Of a stretch of DNA of 64,000 nt, positions 1-11,639 are shown in pieces. The stretch's first letter is position 1. Each line of letters starts with the position of its first letter. The position numbers and the translations under genes were made by a program. Where the stretch lies: NCBI RefSeq assembly GCF_001649575.2, contig NC_051449.1, forward strand, positions 19,961,590 through 20,025,589. The letters run 5' to 3'. Under the pieces are notes generated by a model. That model was not told the DNA's origin and did not search any database. It worked only from the letters and a program-made list of their open reading frames with translations. This DNA comes from Kryptolebias marmoratus (taxonomy: Eukaryota > Chordata > Actinopteri > Cyprinodontiformes > Rivulidae).

Positions 1-3000
1 CCACCCCAAGGGCCCACAAGGCCAGCCCCCAAACCACCCACCTTCACTATGTGACGGAGCCGATTAAGGGAGCCCAAAGAGATTGATCCAATGTGTCGGC
101 AGATGCTGTTTCAAGACTAATATGATCTAACAGAAGATTTTTATACTGATTAATGCTAAGATTATTTTTATTTTTCCAATTTAGAAGTATGGTTTTTTTT
201 GCGATGCATAAGGCAGTGAAAATCATGCGACATGTATTTTTCTCCAGGGAGATGTCTTCAAAGGAAGCCAGTAAGCAAACAGACGGAGAAAGAGGAATAT
301 TGCATTTCAAACATTTAGACAAGTCTTCACAGACCTGGACCCAGAATCTCTGAACGGGTGGACAGAACCAAAATGCATGGATATAATCATCAGGAATATT
401 GTCAACGCACTGTGAGCATTTGTTAGATGATGTAAATCCCATCTTAAACATTCGTTGACCCGTATAGTGTACCCTATAGAGAACTTTATACTGAATTAAT
501 TGTAAATTGGAGATTCTAGTTAATTTAAATGTCTTTAAACATATTTGAGACCAGGTGTTTTGGTCAAAATTGATTGATAAATCTGACTCCCATTTTTTTG
601 TAGGTAGCATTATGGAGTCGTTAATTCTAGACAATTTCTTGTATATTTTAGATACTAATTTGGGGGATTTGAGATTAAGGAACTCTAACACACAAACTGG
701 TGTTTCTATCAGAGTTTTATTAAGCTTAAATTTCTTTTTTATGATAGACTTAATTTGTTGATATTCTAAGAAGTATTTATCTTCCATGTTAAATTTTATT
801 TTTAATTTATTAAATGGAATAAAGTCTACATTTTCATATAAGTGTTCCAGGCGTTCGATTCCCTTTGCTCTCCAACCAGTGAAGTTTATCATGATATTTT
901 CTTGTAGGATGTCAGGATTGTTCCAGATGGGTGTATGTCTACAGGGGATTAATGAAGATTTTGTCATTTTTTGATATTCCCACCATGCTGTCAGAGATGA
1001 ACTAATGGTGATGCTTTTAAAGCAAGCGTGTTTTTTTATATTTGTGCTAATAAACGGTAGATATGATAACCTAATATTATTGCATAAAGTTTGTTCTATG
1101 TCTAACCAAGTTTCATCTAATGTATTCGGACTAATCCATTTGGAAATATATTGTAGCCTATTGGCTAAATAGTAGTGATAGAAGTTGGGAAGTTCTAATC
1201 CTCCGGTATCTTTAGATTTCTGTAATGCATTTAAACTTATACGTGGAGTTTTGCTTTTCCAAAGGAATTTGGATATGAAGGAGTCCAATGACTTAAACCA
1301 TTTAGTTGAAGGTTTATTTGGGATCATTGAAAATAAATAATTTATTCTTGGTAGGATCATCATTTTTACTGAGGCAACTCTGCCCATTAGTGATATGGGC
1401 AGCGATTTCCATCTAGTGAGATCATCTTCAATCTTCTTTAAAAGTGGAATATGATTCATTTTAATTAAGTCTTCCAATCTAGGAGAAATATTGATGCCCA
1501 AATATGTAATGTTACCTGAATGTAGTCGTTCAATGAGAGGAATGTTAACCACACAGTTTATTGGAAGAACCGTAGATTTTGGCCAATTTATAGAATAATC
1601 CGAAACTTTTGAAAACGCGTTTATTAATTCGATAACATTGGATATTGAATTTTCTGAGTTCTGAAGAAAAAGTAAAATATCGTCAGCATAAAGACTAATT
1701 TTATGTTCTATATTTTTACACGGTATTCCTTTAATATCCGCGGTTTGTCTCATTGCTGCTGCTAGTGGTTCTATAAAAATAGCAAACAGTGCAGGTGAGA
1801 GTGGACATCCCTGCCTAGTCCCCCTCTGTAAACAGAAGCTCTGAGATATTTGATTATTTGTCCTGACACACGCTCTTGGTAAGTTATATAATATTTTTAA
1901 CCAATTAATGAAATGGTTCCCAAAGCCAAATTTACCCAAGGTAGCAAATAAGAAATTCCAGTTTACCCTATCAAATGCTTTTTCTGCGTCCAATGATAAT
2001 ACAGCTGTTTCAATATTTTTACTATATGAATATTCTATTAAATTAAATAATCTGCGTGTGTTTGTGGTCGAGTGTCTTCCTTTTATAAATCCAGTTTGGT
2101 CAGGATGAATAATGAGAGGAATTATCTTCTCTAATCTTTTAGAGAGGACTTTACTAATTATTTTTACGTCTACATTAATTAAAGAGATGGGGCGATAGCT
2201 GGAAGGTAATAGTGGGTCTTTGCCTGGTTTTAATAATAGACTAATGTTTGCTAAATTCATATGTGTTGGAAGTCTGCCCTTTTCTTTTGACTCACATAGC
2301 ATTCTGTAAAATACTGGTTCTAAAATAATCCAGAATTCTTTATAGAATTCTGCTGGAAATCCATCTGGGCCTGGGGATTTATTATTAGGCATGTTTTTAA
2401 TGGCTTCACGGAGCTCATCCAATGTTAGTGGTGAGTCTAGTTCTGATGATTGACTACTATTTAGTTTTGGAAGAATTATTCTCTCCAAGAATAGATTAAT
2501 ATCTTCATCTGTTGGACATATTTGTGGAGTGTATAGGGTTTTATAGAAATCTCTAAAAACACAGTTTACTTTCCCTTCATCATAAGTTATGTTTCCATCT
2601 GTGTCTTTAATCCCATATATAGAGGATTTTTCTTTATTTAATTTGAGTTGATTAGCTAAGAAGCTCCCTGATTTATTACTGTGTTCAAAGTTTTCTAATC
2701 TAAGTCTTTGTACCAGGAATTGATTTTTTTTGTCAATATATTCCTTTAGTTCTAATTTTATCTTGCATAATTTTTCCTGTGCCTCCTCTCCTTGTAAACT
2801 TCCTAATAATTTGATAGATTTCTCTAATTCTTCAATATATTTATTTTCTTTTTTCTTATTGTTTGTTGAGTAGGATATTATTTTGCCTCTCATAACTGTT
2901 TTCCCAGCCTCCCAAAGTGTAGATGCTGATGTTCCTGGTATATCATTAAACTCTAAGTACGATGTCCATTCATTTTTAAAGTATTGTATAAATTCTTTGT

Positions 3001-3115
3001 CTTTAAGCAGAGAGGTATTTAATCTCCAGTTTATACTAAATATACTACAGCACACATTTAAAAAGGGAGTCCAGAAGGTTACTGTATCTGATTCTGAGTC
3101 ACATTTTATTACGCA
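1..3115 (-). mobile_element. 5'-truncated L1/Tx1-type LINE
   Basis: Non-LTR retrotransposon on the minus strand. The reverse-transcriptase and C-terminal parts of ORF2 are present. The upstream endonuclease domain and ORF1 are absent, which fits the 5' truncation left by incomplete target-primed reverse transcription. The 3' end runs off the left edge of the window. The 5' breakpoint lies somewhere in 3020-3120, and an in-frame stop sits just beyond it. About 1,000 codons remain open, so the insertion is probably young. Placement in L1/Tx1 rests on motif recall, not on a search. Confidence 0.85.
47..3055 (-). CDS. LINE ORF2 fragment: reverse transcriptase
   Basis: Open frame of about 1,000 codons ending in TAG at 47-49. 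It carries the non-LTR RT blocks in order: a block like NKSPGPDGFPAEFY, then SYRPISLINVDVKIISKVL, DQTGFIKGRHS, the AEKAFDRVNW box with a catalytic Asp, RQGCPLSP, and the catalytic LYADDILLF box. A C-terminal region holds Cys/His-type spacing (SSNKCSQC...HAFWFCPPVQ). The first codon of the open frame is GTG, not ATG, because the real N-terminus is lost to truncation, so the fragment should not give a complete protein. RT motif spacing looks intact. It could supply RT if transcribed, but without the endonuclease it cannot move by itself. Confidence 0.85.
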   Translation of the reverse strand: MCCSIFSINWRLNTSLLKDKEFIQYFKNEWTSYLEFNDIPGTSASTLWEAGKTVMRGKIISYSTNNKKKENKYIEELEKSIKLLGSLQGEEAQEKLCKIKLELKEYIDKKNQFLVQRLRLENFEHSNKSGSFLANQLKLNKEKSSIYGIKDTDGNITYDEGKVNCVFRDFYKTLYTPQICPTDEDINLFLERIILPKLNSSQSSELDSPLTLDELREAIKNMPNNKSPGPDGFPAEFYKEFWIILEPVFYRMLCESKEKGRLPTHMNLANISLLLKPGKDPLLPSSYRPISLINVDVKIISKVLSKRLEKIIPLIIHPDQTGFIKGRHSTTNTRRLFNLIEYSYSKNIETAVLSLDAEKAFDRVNWNFLFATLGKFGFGNHFINWLKILYNLPRACVRTNNQISQSFCLQRGTRQGCPLSPALFAIFIEPLAAAMRQTADIKGIPCKNIEHKISLYADDILLFLQNSENSISNVIELINAFSKVSDYSINWPKSTVLPINCVVNIPLIERLHSGNITYLGINISPRLEDLIKMNHIPLLKKIEDDLTRWKSLPISLMGRVASVKMMILPRINYLFSMIPNKPSTKWFKSLDSFISKFLWKSKTPRISLNALQKSKDTGGLELPNFYHYYLANRLQYISKWISPNTLDETWLDIEQTLCNNIRLSYLPFISTNIKKHACFKSITISSSLTAWWEYQKMTKSSLIPCRHTPIWNNPDILQENIMINFTGWRAKGIERLEHLYENVDFIPFNKLKIKFNMEDKYFLEYQQIKSIIKKKFKLNKTLIETPVCVLEFLNLKSPKLVSKIYKKLSRINDSIMLPTKKWESDLSINFDQNTWSQICLKTFKLTRISNLQLIQYKVLYRVHYTGQRMFKMGFTSSNKCSQCVDNIPDDYIHAFWFCPPVQRFWVQVCEDLSKCLKCNIPLSPSVCLLASFEDISLEKNTCRMIFTALCIAKKTILLNWKNKNNLSINQYKNLLLDHISLETASADTLDQSLWAPLIGSVT

Positions 3116-4850
3116 CAGCTAGGGGATTTCTCATGCTTAAAAAGACCACTTACTGAGAGTTCAAGTCGCAAAAACACTGTGAAATTATTTGTTTCAGGTT
3201 TTCTACAGTTGTATCACCATCAACTTGACAAGTGAGACATGAAAAATACATTTCCAAACAACGAAACACACAATTCAACCAAAGCCTGGATGTCTAAAGC
3301 TTAATTTATGGTTCAACACCCACTCAAGAGTCCACTCAACTGCTAAGCCTTTGTGACATAAATATTGTCAAATGATCCTGTCTGGTAGAGTACTCCAGGT
3401 CCCTCGGTGGACGACTGCATGCAGCCCAGGCTTCTGCACACTCTGCCTACTGACAATGAATGTGAAATAATAAAACTCCCATTCAAAAGGCAGCATTAAA
3501 CCCACATCAGACTGAGTCAAAGCACAACCAGAGGCAGAAACACAACAAGTGCATTTGATCGATTGTGTCCAATATTGGCCTCCAACACTGATGTCGTTCA
3601 TGGATCACAGAAGCAACCAATTCAAAGATCCAAACTCCATAATCTGATATTTTAACAATTATATTTTGACTAATTGTTTAGAGCAAACAGCTAAATAGTT
3701 GTTGGATAATTGGTGAATGAAATAAAGTGTATATCATAGCCCCATACATGTATTTACCAGATTTATTAAAAGTTTAGATTGTAAAGTGAGTTTGTCACAC
3801 GAACCTGCTGCCAGTGAGACAGCCTATCTGCTGCAGAGCGAGCAGTCTGTTAGCTCAGGATGTTTATCTTTAGAGATACTTCACTGTTTGTTGATAGAAG
3901 AAAGCAGATAAGAACTTCTTAAGCAGGTTAACACTGTGAGAAGTAAAAGTTGCATGGCAATGTACAATGCATGCATGGCATACAGAGGAGAAAACTGTGC
4001 AGCGGACACCCCCTGCTCTCCAGAGCAGCCATGACAAACTTTAGGAGCTAAAAGGAAAGTTTTGCATACAGTTTGTTTTATCTTCTTTTCAGCAGGAAAC
4101 CACCACTGTCTATTGGGAAATATGTTGATGATGAGATACTGGCAGCTTGATGGAACGCTCTTCTAGTAACTCTCTAAAAACAACATGTTTGTTACATTGT
4201 TTTCAAAAACGTGTGACAAGACTATCAAACCAGAAGTCACAGTGAAAAGGGTTGCCTCTTATACATCAAATAAAAGAAAAGAGCCCTTAAGCTGATAAGA
4301 CCCAAGAGAGCACTCCAACCTCGGTGTGCAACAGTTTCCCCATTCCCCCAGGCTTAATTTGAAGTGGCCTCTCATCTTTGCAGCCAGTCTGTGCCTCTAT
4401 ATATGAGCTGTTGTGATGAAGTGATTAAAAAAGAGATAGTCATGAAGCGCCACCGGAAAGGGTGATTATAGAGTTTGTGTTTTGAAGAGTTCATTGTGAT
4501 AAGTTAGCACGATGGAAACAAAACAAACCAGCTTTGCACAACTTGTATGTTTAGACAGACTTGACTCTTTGATTACTACATCTTCTATTAAACACAAGTT
4601 GTTTAAAGATTTAATGGTCTTATAAGTAAAGTAAGGGGGACAAGAGATTTATTATCTCACTTAGAAAGGTCAAACATTTACAAGGCAGTGCTTATAAAAT
4701 GTGAGAATTTGATTATAAATTGTATATTTTAGGTTTTGGACCATTAGACAGATGGAAGAAGGTACTTGAGCTCTCTGATTCTGTGAAAACGTTTTATTTT
4801 GTTTATTTTAAAAACTAATGACTTCACCAATTTACAGCAACGAGTATGAA
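3116..4850. other. Non-coding, no gene seen
   Basis: AT-rich unique-looking sequence with no ORF that has family resemblance or flanking splice sites. I recognise no RNA gene or repeat in it. Confidence 0.5.
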
Positions 4851-4851
4851 A

Positions 4852-5150
4852 GTCTTTAACGATGGACACCTTATGGGTCAAAGATGATGTCTGTTGATTT
4901 TAAGGTTCATGGGGTCAAAGGTCAAGGCCCCAGGTAACCCCTTTGTTAAAAACTTGTCTCTGCTCCTACATATGACCCTTTTGTTTCGTCTGCCAAGGAA
5001 GTTGTGTTTTCCAGTGGTTTGCTTGTCTGTCTGTTAGTAAGATCACATAAAAACAAATGAATAAATTTAGAGGAAATTTTCAGTAAATGTTGGGGTTCTC
5101 ACAAAAAGAAGATAAATGGATTAAATTTTGGTGGTGATCCAAATCGCACT
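4852..5150 (+). repeat. Dispersed repeat with DR1-like motif, copy 1
   Basis: Contains a block beginning 'gatggacacctt', followed by 'gttgattttaaggttcat' and GGGTCAAAGGTCAAGG, then a conserved 'cccctttgt' segment. The same order of blocks recurs at 8990-9245 and, inverted, at 10510-10885, so this is an interspersed family. It continues into a part with 'ctgtctgtctgttag' that is shared with the repeats at 28440 and 30660. Class unknown. Confidence 0.65.
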
Positions 5151-5699
5151 AGTTTTTAATCACACTATGGCTTTGACAGATGTTTTATGCTCTCTGAGTG
5201 CTTCTAGTTATTAATAATATTATCATTGGCATGGTTAAGCCTGGTCTTTTCAGGTTGTAGCTCAGGATGTTTTCTGACAAGCCCTGAATGTCCAGACTTC
5301 AAACACAAGCAGGACAGAGTGTGCTTTCCTTGTACTGCTTTTATACAAGCAGTATCCGCTTTAATATACCTGCACTGTCAAGAGTCTGCGACTAGCACTT
5401 GCAAGTTTTACACAACACGACTGAGCCATTACGTGTGCCCTTGTGTCAATGATTTAGTGTCTGAAGTACACTTTTGAAAATGTCTGGTTTATCGCTGTGC
5501 CATGGAAATGAACCCTCAGGGTCACGAGGATGTGTGCAGTGCATGCAGGGTCATATACATGTGGGAATATTTGCATATGATAAGTGTGCACAAAATAACA
5601 ACTGCTGAGTATGAAGTGGGTGTAGGATTTGAACAGCACTAACATGAAGTAACATAAAAGTACCCCTGTTCATAAGGTTGCCTTTCACAGTGGATGGTG
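5151..5699. other. Non-coding, no gene seen
   Basis: No supported gene or recognised repeat. The short open frames here have no resemblance to known families. Confidence 0.45.
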
Positions 5700-6095
5700 A
5701 CCTAATGATGATATTAAAAATAAAAAATCAGCCAGAACATGGGTGTGGCTGGGCTTTGCAGGCAAGGTCTTCAAGGGTGTACTGCATGTCGTAGAGCATG
5801 ATAGATGATAGGTCAAAGAGGGTTTTGAGCATGCACTAAACATTAGTGAGGTTGCGGTGACCGGTCCTGACATTAGAAGGAGAATAGTGGCAGAGGTGAC
5901 TGCGTATTCCTGACGTCCCGCACTCAGGTTTGAAGCAGGACTGACCACACTGGTCCCATGCCTATAGGCTACAGCTGGGAATGTTACAAGGTCATGGAAA
6001 CACCTTAGCTCAGACTTGATACATGTGGAGGAAGCATCAAGCTAGCAATCCTCTAGCTCAAAGCTGCATCCTGACCTAGCCTGAGAGAGTTCTGT
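5700..6095 (-). repeat. Unclassified dispersed repeat family D, inverted copy
   Basis: The reverse complement shares ordered blocks with 53900-54225, 58545-59150 and 62075-62515. These include a 'gcaaag...ccac...tgttctggct' block and a 'caggatgcagct...gctagaggat' block. It is the only copy of the family lying in the opposite orientation. No ORF survives. Confidence 0.6.
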
Positions 6096-8625
6096 CAGGG
6101 CACAAAAATTAGTTTGACAAGTCGTAAGAATGTGACAGTGTCACGATTGGCTTCATGCTAAAGGAGGTTTTTTTAAATTTGTCATGATAATCCACATTCT
6201 AATAGGTCATGTGTTTTGTGGACACTTCTTCCAGTGTCAAGAGGGCCTAAAGAGGTTGGAACACAGTTTTGTCATGGATTCTTTAGTTTCTAGCTACTTT
6301 TTCACTGTGGCAACAGCTTATCTAATTTCCGTTTCATCAAGCGCACCCAATGTCTGTGGCTGTAAATAATAAATAAACTTGTGCTACTGTGCATATGGAC
6401 ACAGTGACAAATGTGTACATCAGTAGGCGAGGGTTAGAAGGTACTATTACCCAAATCATACATTTATGAAAAATGTGATTCTCACAACACTAACATAAAA
6501 ACAACGTTTGCAACAAGCAAACTTCTTTTTACATAAGAGGTCGACAGCAGGCCAAAAATCTGTTCGTCTCATCAGTCAATTTATGCCACACAGCACCAAT
6601 GGACAATGAAGATCTGTGTAGAGTGAGTCAATGATTGTCATACATTTAATGTGGCTTGACACCCACACAAAGATACCTTCTGTAGTGCCAAAACAGAGGA
6701 AGCTAAAGAAACAGCGTGTGGAACTGCTTCAGTATTACAATTAACTACTCCAAGTCCAACAGAAAGACCTTTTAAAAGCCCAGGTCTCTGTTGCTGCAAC
6801 AGTGAACTGACTTCAATTACTGAACCCAGTTGCTATTAAATAACGAAACAGAGAAGATACTATGAAATCAAATTGACCCAACTTACCCAGCCTTGTTCTC
6901 TTCTGTGGAAAATAATCTACATGTTATTTCAACACCTCCAAATCCTCAGCAGTTTCAGTGGTAAATGGGGAAGTAAGTAAAAAATGATCACAAGACACAT
7001 CAGCTGATGACATCAACAGGTCCTGTTTGAATGTATTTCTGCCCACAAACATATCATCTGAATGTGACCACTCCTATTTCAGTCACCTCATATTCAGTGA
7101 TGATATATGTCTCTTATATGTTGCATGTTTCAGGATTTTCACCGAAACGCTGCCTGGCTCCTCTGAGCCTAACTAGAACTAAAGGGTTACTTTGATTATT
7201 CGGAGTCTGGATTAAGTCAATGGATACAAAGTATTGCTTTAAATCTTCAGAAATGCATCAAGAATCTCATATTTTCTAATTACAATCTGAAAAAATAAAG
7301 CATTTGGAGGGATTAAAGTTTAGCTCAAAAAGAAGTATTCAAAGTTTAGATCAAGAAGGTTAAAATTTTAGCATAAAGCAGCCTTAAATTCCTCATGTGA
7401 TTGAGAAAGAGCATAGAAAAGAAATACCACAGTGTACTTGCATGAAATCTGGTTGTTATAGTCAAGATTATACTAAAATATTGTTGTTAAAAGGCCAGCC
7501 TTCAGCATTTTCAATTCTGTGTTTCCAGCTTTCCTGGAAATTTGCAATCCAATTCATGCTCAAAGAATTCTATGGAAATAAACCTGAAAAACAGATGAAA
7601 ATGTAAAGAATTTTAATGAAACCATCTTGAGTGGTTTATGCTTCATGCACTAATTAAAAACTAAATTGATTAAAAATTATATTAACAGTTTTTTCTCTGA
7701 CATATACAGTAAATTCCAATATTCCTCAGATATCTATAGAAATGGCCATATTGACAGTAGTTATAATTGTTGTTGTATAAAACAAAAAAACCTCTAAATT
7801 AATATAATACAATAAAACAAAATATTTATTCTAGTCAGTTTAGTGGCACTGAACCTAATGCATCAGCTGCTATTTTAAACACAAAAATCTAAATAAAACT
7901 CACAAGGCAAGCATTTATAATGATATTTGCCAGGAACAGTTGTTTTCTTTGGGGTTTTTTTTTGTTTGAATATAGTTTATTCGTGGCTAAGAACTGCATG
8001 TAGGAGAATACTTGTCAGAAAACTGCAGTAAATCTACTCTTTCTAATCTTATCCATCCTTCCCACACTGTTTGTGTGGGCATTCATACAAAACAGTTGTT
8101 CATGCAGCTGTCCTTATTCTGACTGAGGTGAACTTGTATAAAACAGACACACAGACACACGTTTGAGCGTACTGATGCTATCAGAGCCATATTTACTGAT
8201 AGCCACTTCGCAGGGTACACTAGAAAAAAAAATATGTAAGCATCTGACTTGTTGGTTGACAGAAGAGTAATCTCTAATACTGACTTTTGAGATTTTATCA
8301 TATTACATTTAGAGCTGTTTTTCACAAGACTTTACTGTGAAAAAGGAAATGCTGCAAAAACTGATATAATACAATTTAGCCAATAATAATGACACAATGT
8401 GATTCAATAAGTTTTAATTCAACATGCTGAGAGTCAGTGACATACATTGATTTACTGACAGGATCCTTTGTCAGTGATTGAGACAAAAAAAAAGTCTACA
8501 GACAATATACTCAGTAAACACAAACGTAACTACACTTTTTAAACTTTTCTGCTATTTTTGAAGTGGATATTCGTAGAGACAAACCTGCTTGCAGACTTCT
8601 TACACTCTAAAATGCTAACGATACA
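6096..8625. other. Non-coding, no gene seen
   Basis: AT-rich, with only short random open frames. I see no splice-supported exons, RNA genes or clear repeats. Confidence 0.45.
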
Positions 8626-8629
8626 TAAT

Positions 8630-9245
8630 ACACCTATCAGAGTAATCAAAACCAAAAGCATGAATTCCCTCACACAACAATCCTGAACATTCAGTTCAGT
8701 TCAATTAATTTTATTGTCCATGACATTTCAAGTAATGGAGACTTGTCTTTGAGACTTGGCTCAAAAATCCACATAAAACTAATTAAAACTGTAATAAATA
8801 GAAACTTAAAGCATTGCTAAAACAGTCATAAAAGAGTAAAACACTTCAAAACACATGGTACATTAAAAACAGGGCAATCGCTGTGTTGCCATGTGAGGCA
8901 ACTGTTTAAGATGGTCAGAAGGAACAAATGATCTTTTTGTACCAGACAGCAGCAGCTTGACTGATGATTGCAGATATCCTTGACCCATGAGGTCTCCAAC
9001 TGTGCAGTTTGACATTTCTAGGTTAAAGGGTTATCGATTTAGAGGGGTCATAGGTCAAGATCACAGGTGACCCCTTTGTGAAGACCTTGCCTGCAACTGC
9101 GTAACGTGGAAAACTCAAGGCGCAAAGCTGGACACCTCATAGGTTGAGGATGGTCCCCATTGATTTCAAGGTCACAGGGTCACAGGTCAAAGGTGACCCC
9201 TTTGTGGAAACCTTGTCAATGATCCAGCTTCACATCCGAGTAACA
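8630..9245 (+). repeat. Dispersed repeat with tandem DR1-like monomers, copy 2
   Basis: Starts with 'agcatgaattccctcacaca', which is also present at 10590. A LINE-tail-like stretch (8695-8960, 'ttttattgtcc' type) follows. Then come two tandem monomers of roughly 130 bp (about 8990-9110 and 9120-9240), each with 'gatttcaaggtcacaggg'-like and 'ggtgacccctttgtg' blocks. GGTCA half-sites recur within each monomer. Confidence 0.6.
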
Positions 9246-9904
9246 GAAATGTCCAACCGTTTGTTCCCCAGGCAGTGCCTACCGATGAGCATATTATGTA
9301 TCGTTGGCGGTACTGTTGTTTTTTTTGCAAACTGCGTAAAAGTAAATCTCAGCAGAAATGAGCCTCTCAGACTGAAGAAGACTGAGAGGAGTTTGCTGAG
9401 GAGGAAGAGGAACAACACATGGATCTGTAGCAGCTGAAAGAAGACATCACTGTCGAGGCCACATACAGGAAAGCCTCTGCTGTGCAGCGCAGAGAGAGAA
9501 TGGACAGGCCAGACAGTCCAAACATGAATCACATGTTCCAGGATTGTTCTACTGTCACAACATGTGCTTGTCATGTTAGTCCTGTCATGAGAATGATGAC
9601 TAAATCAATTTGAAACAAAACTTGTAGAGGCAGGCTAATTTCAAGCTTTGTTGTCCTGCAAACTATACTGATTGATGACAGAGATTTACCAAAACTGTCA
9701 TGTACAAATGTCTGCTAAACAGCATCGGATGGACTGATAGATGATGGATGATGGATGGATGCTGTATGACAGTTAGGGAGTCCCTGTTTGTTTGTAGCTG
9801 CAGAGAACCAATAATTTATGAGTGCCCTTTTACAGTAAATAAATAAATTATTGCCCACATGTTTATTAAAAGAATATTTTGGCTTCTGTGAAAATGTTAT
9901 GACG
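9246..9904. other. Non-coding; short (GATG)-rich patch
   Basis: No gene. A short GATG/GATGG microsatellite-like run lies near 9728-9763. Confidence 0.5.
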
Positions 9905-10070
9905 AATAAATATCTTACCTGTTGCAGATAGCTCTTTAAAGGTCCTCAGAAACAGGGTTTAATTTGATCGGGCTGACAAGCTAACAGCTAGTTAGCATCC
10001 AAGAACAAAGCTGAGTGTGCAGACTTAAAACAGCTCTAATCGAAAATCTTTTTTAAGGACCACTGTCAGT
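9905..10070. mobile_element. Half of a TTAA-type palindromic MITE
   Basis: The 'atcttacctgttgcagatag' end and the following stretch with 'aagctaac' match the left end of the complete element at 46046-46459. The right end is missing or too diverged to place. Confidence 0.55.
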
Positions 10071-10509
10071 TTTGAATTCCATGGTTATTCTGGCAAAAAT
10101 ATTATATTATTACTCCTGGTAGTGCACCAGGCCACACCAAAACTCATGTAAAAGGGGGTGAATATTTAAGCCATCACTTATTTTACATAACAATTTTTTA
10201 ACTGGCATTACTTTGTAGAAATCAGTTTTAACTGATTTTTCACTGAAGTTTTGGTTATTTTTGTCCAAAAGGCCAAGGTATGACTAATTTGTGACAACAA
10301 TAAAAGCGTAAAACATCCAAGGGGCGAATACTTATTATAGGCACTGTAAATCCTTAAGCTGGCAACTACTATCTGGTTAAAATAAAAATGTAATCAATGT
10401 TTTCAACCATTTCTGGATAAAAAAAGCCATGAGTACAAATACCCTATTTTTTACTCTAATATTTACTGATTAAAAAGAGTTATACTGTGGTGTTAATTTT
10501 CAATTAATA

Positions 10510-10885
10510 GCTCTTTAACAAAAGTGTACCTCCAGTGGTGCATGATACGCCCATCAGAAAACTGTCATAGAAATCAAAATCTACAGCATGAATTCCCTCA
10601 CACAGCAATCCTGAATACATGTGTCTAAAGTTGGACCAGATTTTCAAAAAGGAGTCAACTGTGACCTTGACCTTTGACCCTGTGACCTTGAAATCAATAG
10701 GGATCATTCTTGAGGTGTCCAGCTGTGCCGCTTGACATTCCCGTGTTACACTGTTGCAGAGTTAGAGCACAGATAAGATTTTCACAAAGGGTTCACCTGT
10801 GACCTTTGACCCTGTGACCTTGAAATCAATAGGGATCACCCTTGCCACATGAGGTGTCCAGCTGCGCAGTTTGACATTCCTCTGT
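10510..10885 (-). repeat. Dispersed repeat with tandem DR1-like monomers, inverted copy
   Basis: Two tandem monomers read on the minus strand. Each contains 'attgatttcaaggtcacagg' followed by GGGTCAAAGGTCA. The flank has the 'agcatgaattccctcacaca' block found at 8650, so this is the same family. The small open frame across it is an accident of the repeat. Confidence 0.65.
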
Positions 10886-11329
10886 TACAGCGAACAATTC
10901 CTTGTCTGCAGACAAACGGCCGGCACCGTAACATAATACGTCCCGTCTCAGAACGGGCGTATAAAAACAGCACGGCGGCGGTGGGGTGTGGTTCAGGCTC
11001 AGCTGCAGGGGACAGAAGAGATCGTGGATCAGGGAACAGTGCCAGGCCAGAGTGATTGGGACAAGCCGTGGCGAGTTTCTAATCATTATATATCTGCGGC
11101 CCAGGAGAACAGACAGATGAAGGAGATCTGGGGAAACCAACCAAACACAGTAAACCCTCTTTGTGCTAAACTGTTGTTACCAGTCAGAACAGAAGGAGGA
11201 TGCAAGCACTAAAGCTTCTTTTCTCTAAAATCTATTTAGAACAGGAAAATTATCTACTTTGGTATCAACAAGGCTTCCATTAGGAACTGATTTCAGCCAC
11301 ATCCCATCCACAAACACTTCAAATTGACT

Positions 11330-11600
11330 CCGCTCTTCTCTTTGAGTCAGTTAGAAAAGTAGCAGCAGCAATTTCTCTGAGCAGATCATCTGCCTCCATC
11401 TCCCAGCATCCTCCTCCTTCACTGCATCCGTGAATGTCCTCCGAGGCTATTCTCTGTCCCTCCTCCCTGACAGCTCCGTCAAAAACATCCTTTGTCCAGT
11501 ATGTTCACTGTCCCTCCTCTGCATGTGTCCAAACTATCTCAGCCTGGCCTCTTTGTCTCCAAGCTGCTCAACCCGAACCGTCTTTTCATTAAAACTCCAG
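11330..11600 (-). mobile_element. Decayed RTE-type LINE 3' fragment
   Basis: Blocks such as 'cccagcatcctcctcc', 'tccctcctccctgacagctc' and 'tgtccaaactatctcagcct' match, in order, the better preserved RTE remnant at 33800-34420. On the minus strand they correspond to the C-terminal part of the RTE ORF. The frame is broken. Confidence 0.55.
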
Positions 11601-11639
11601 GTAGACGCCAGACTGATTCTGATAAATATAATCAAAAGG

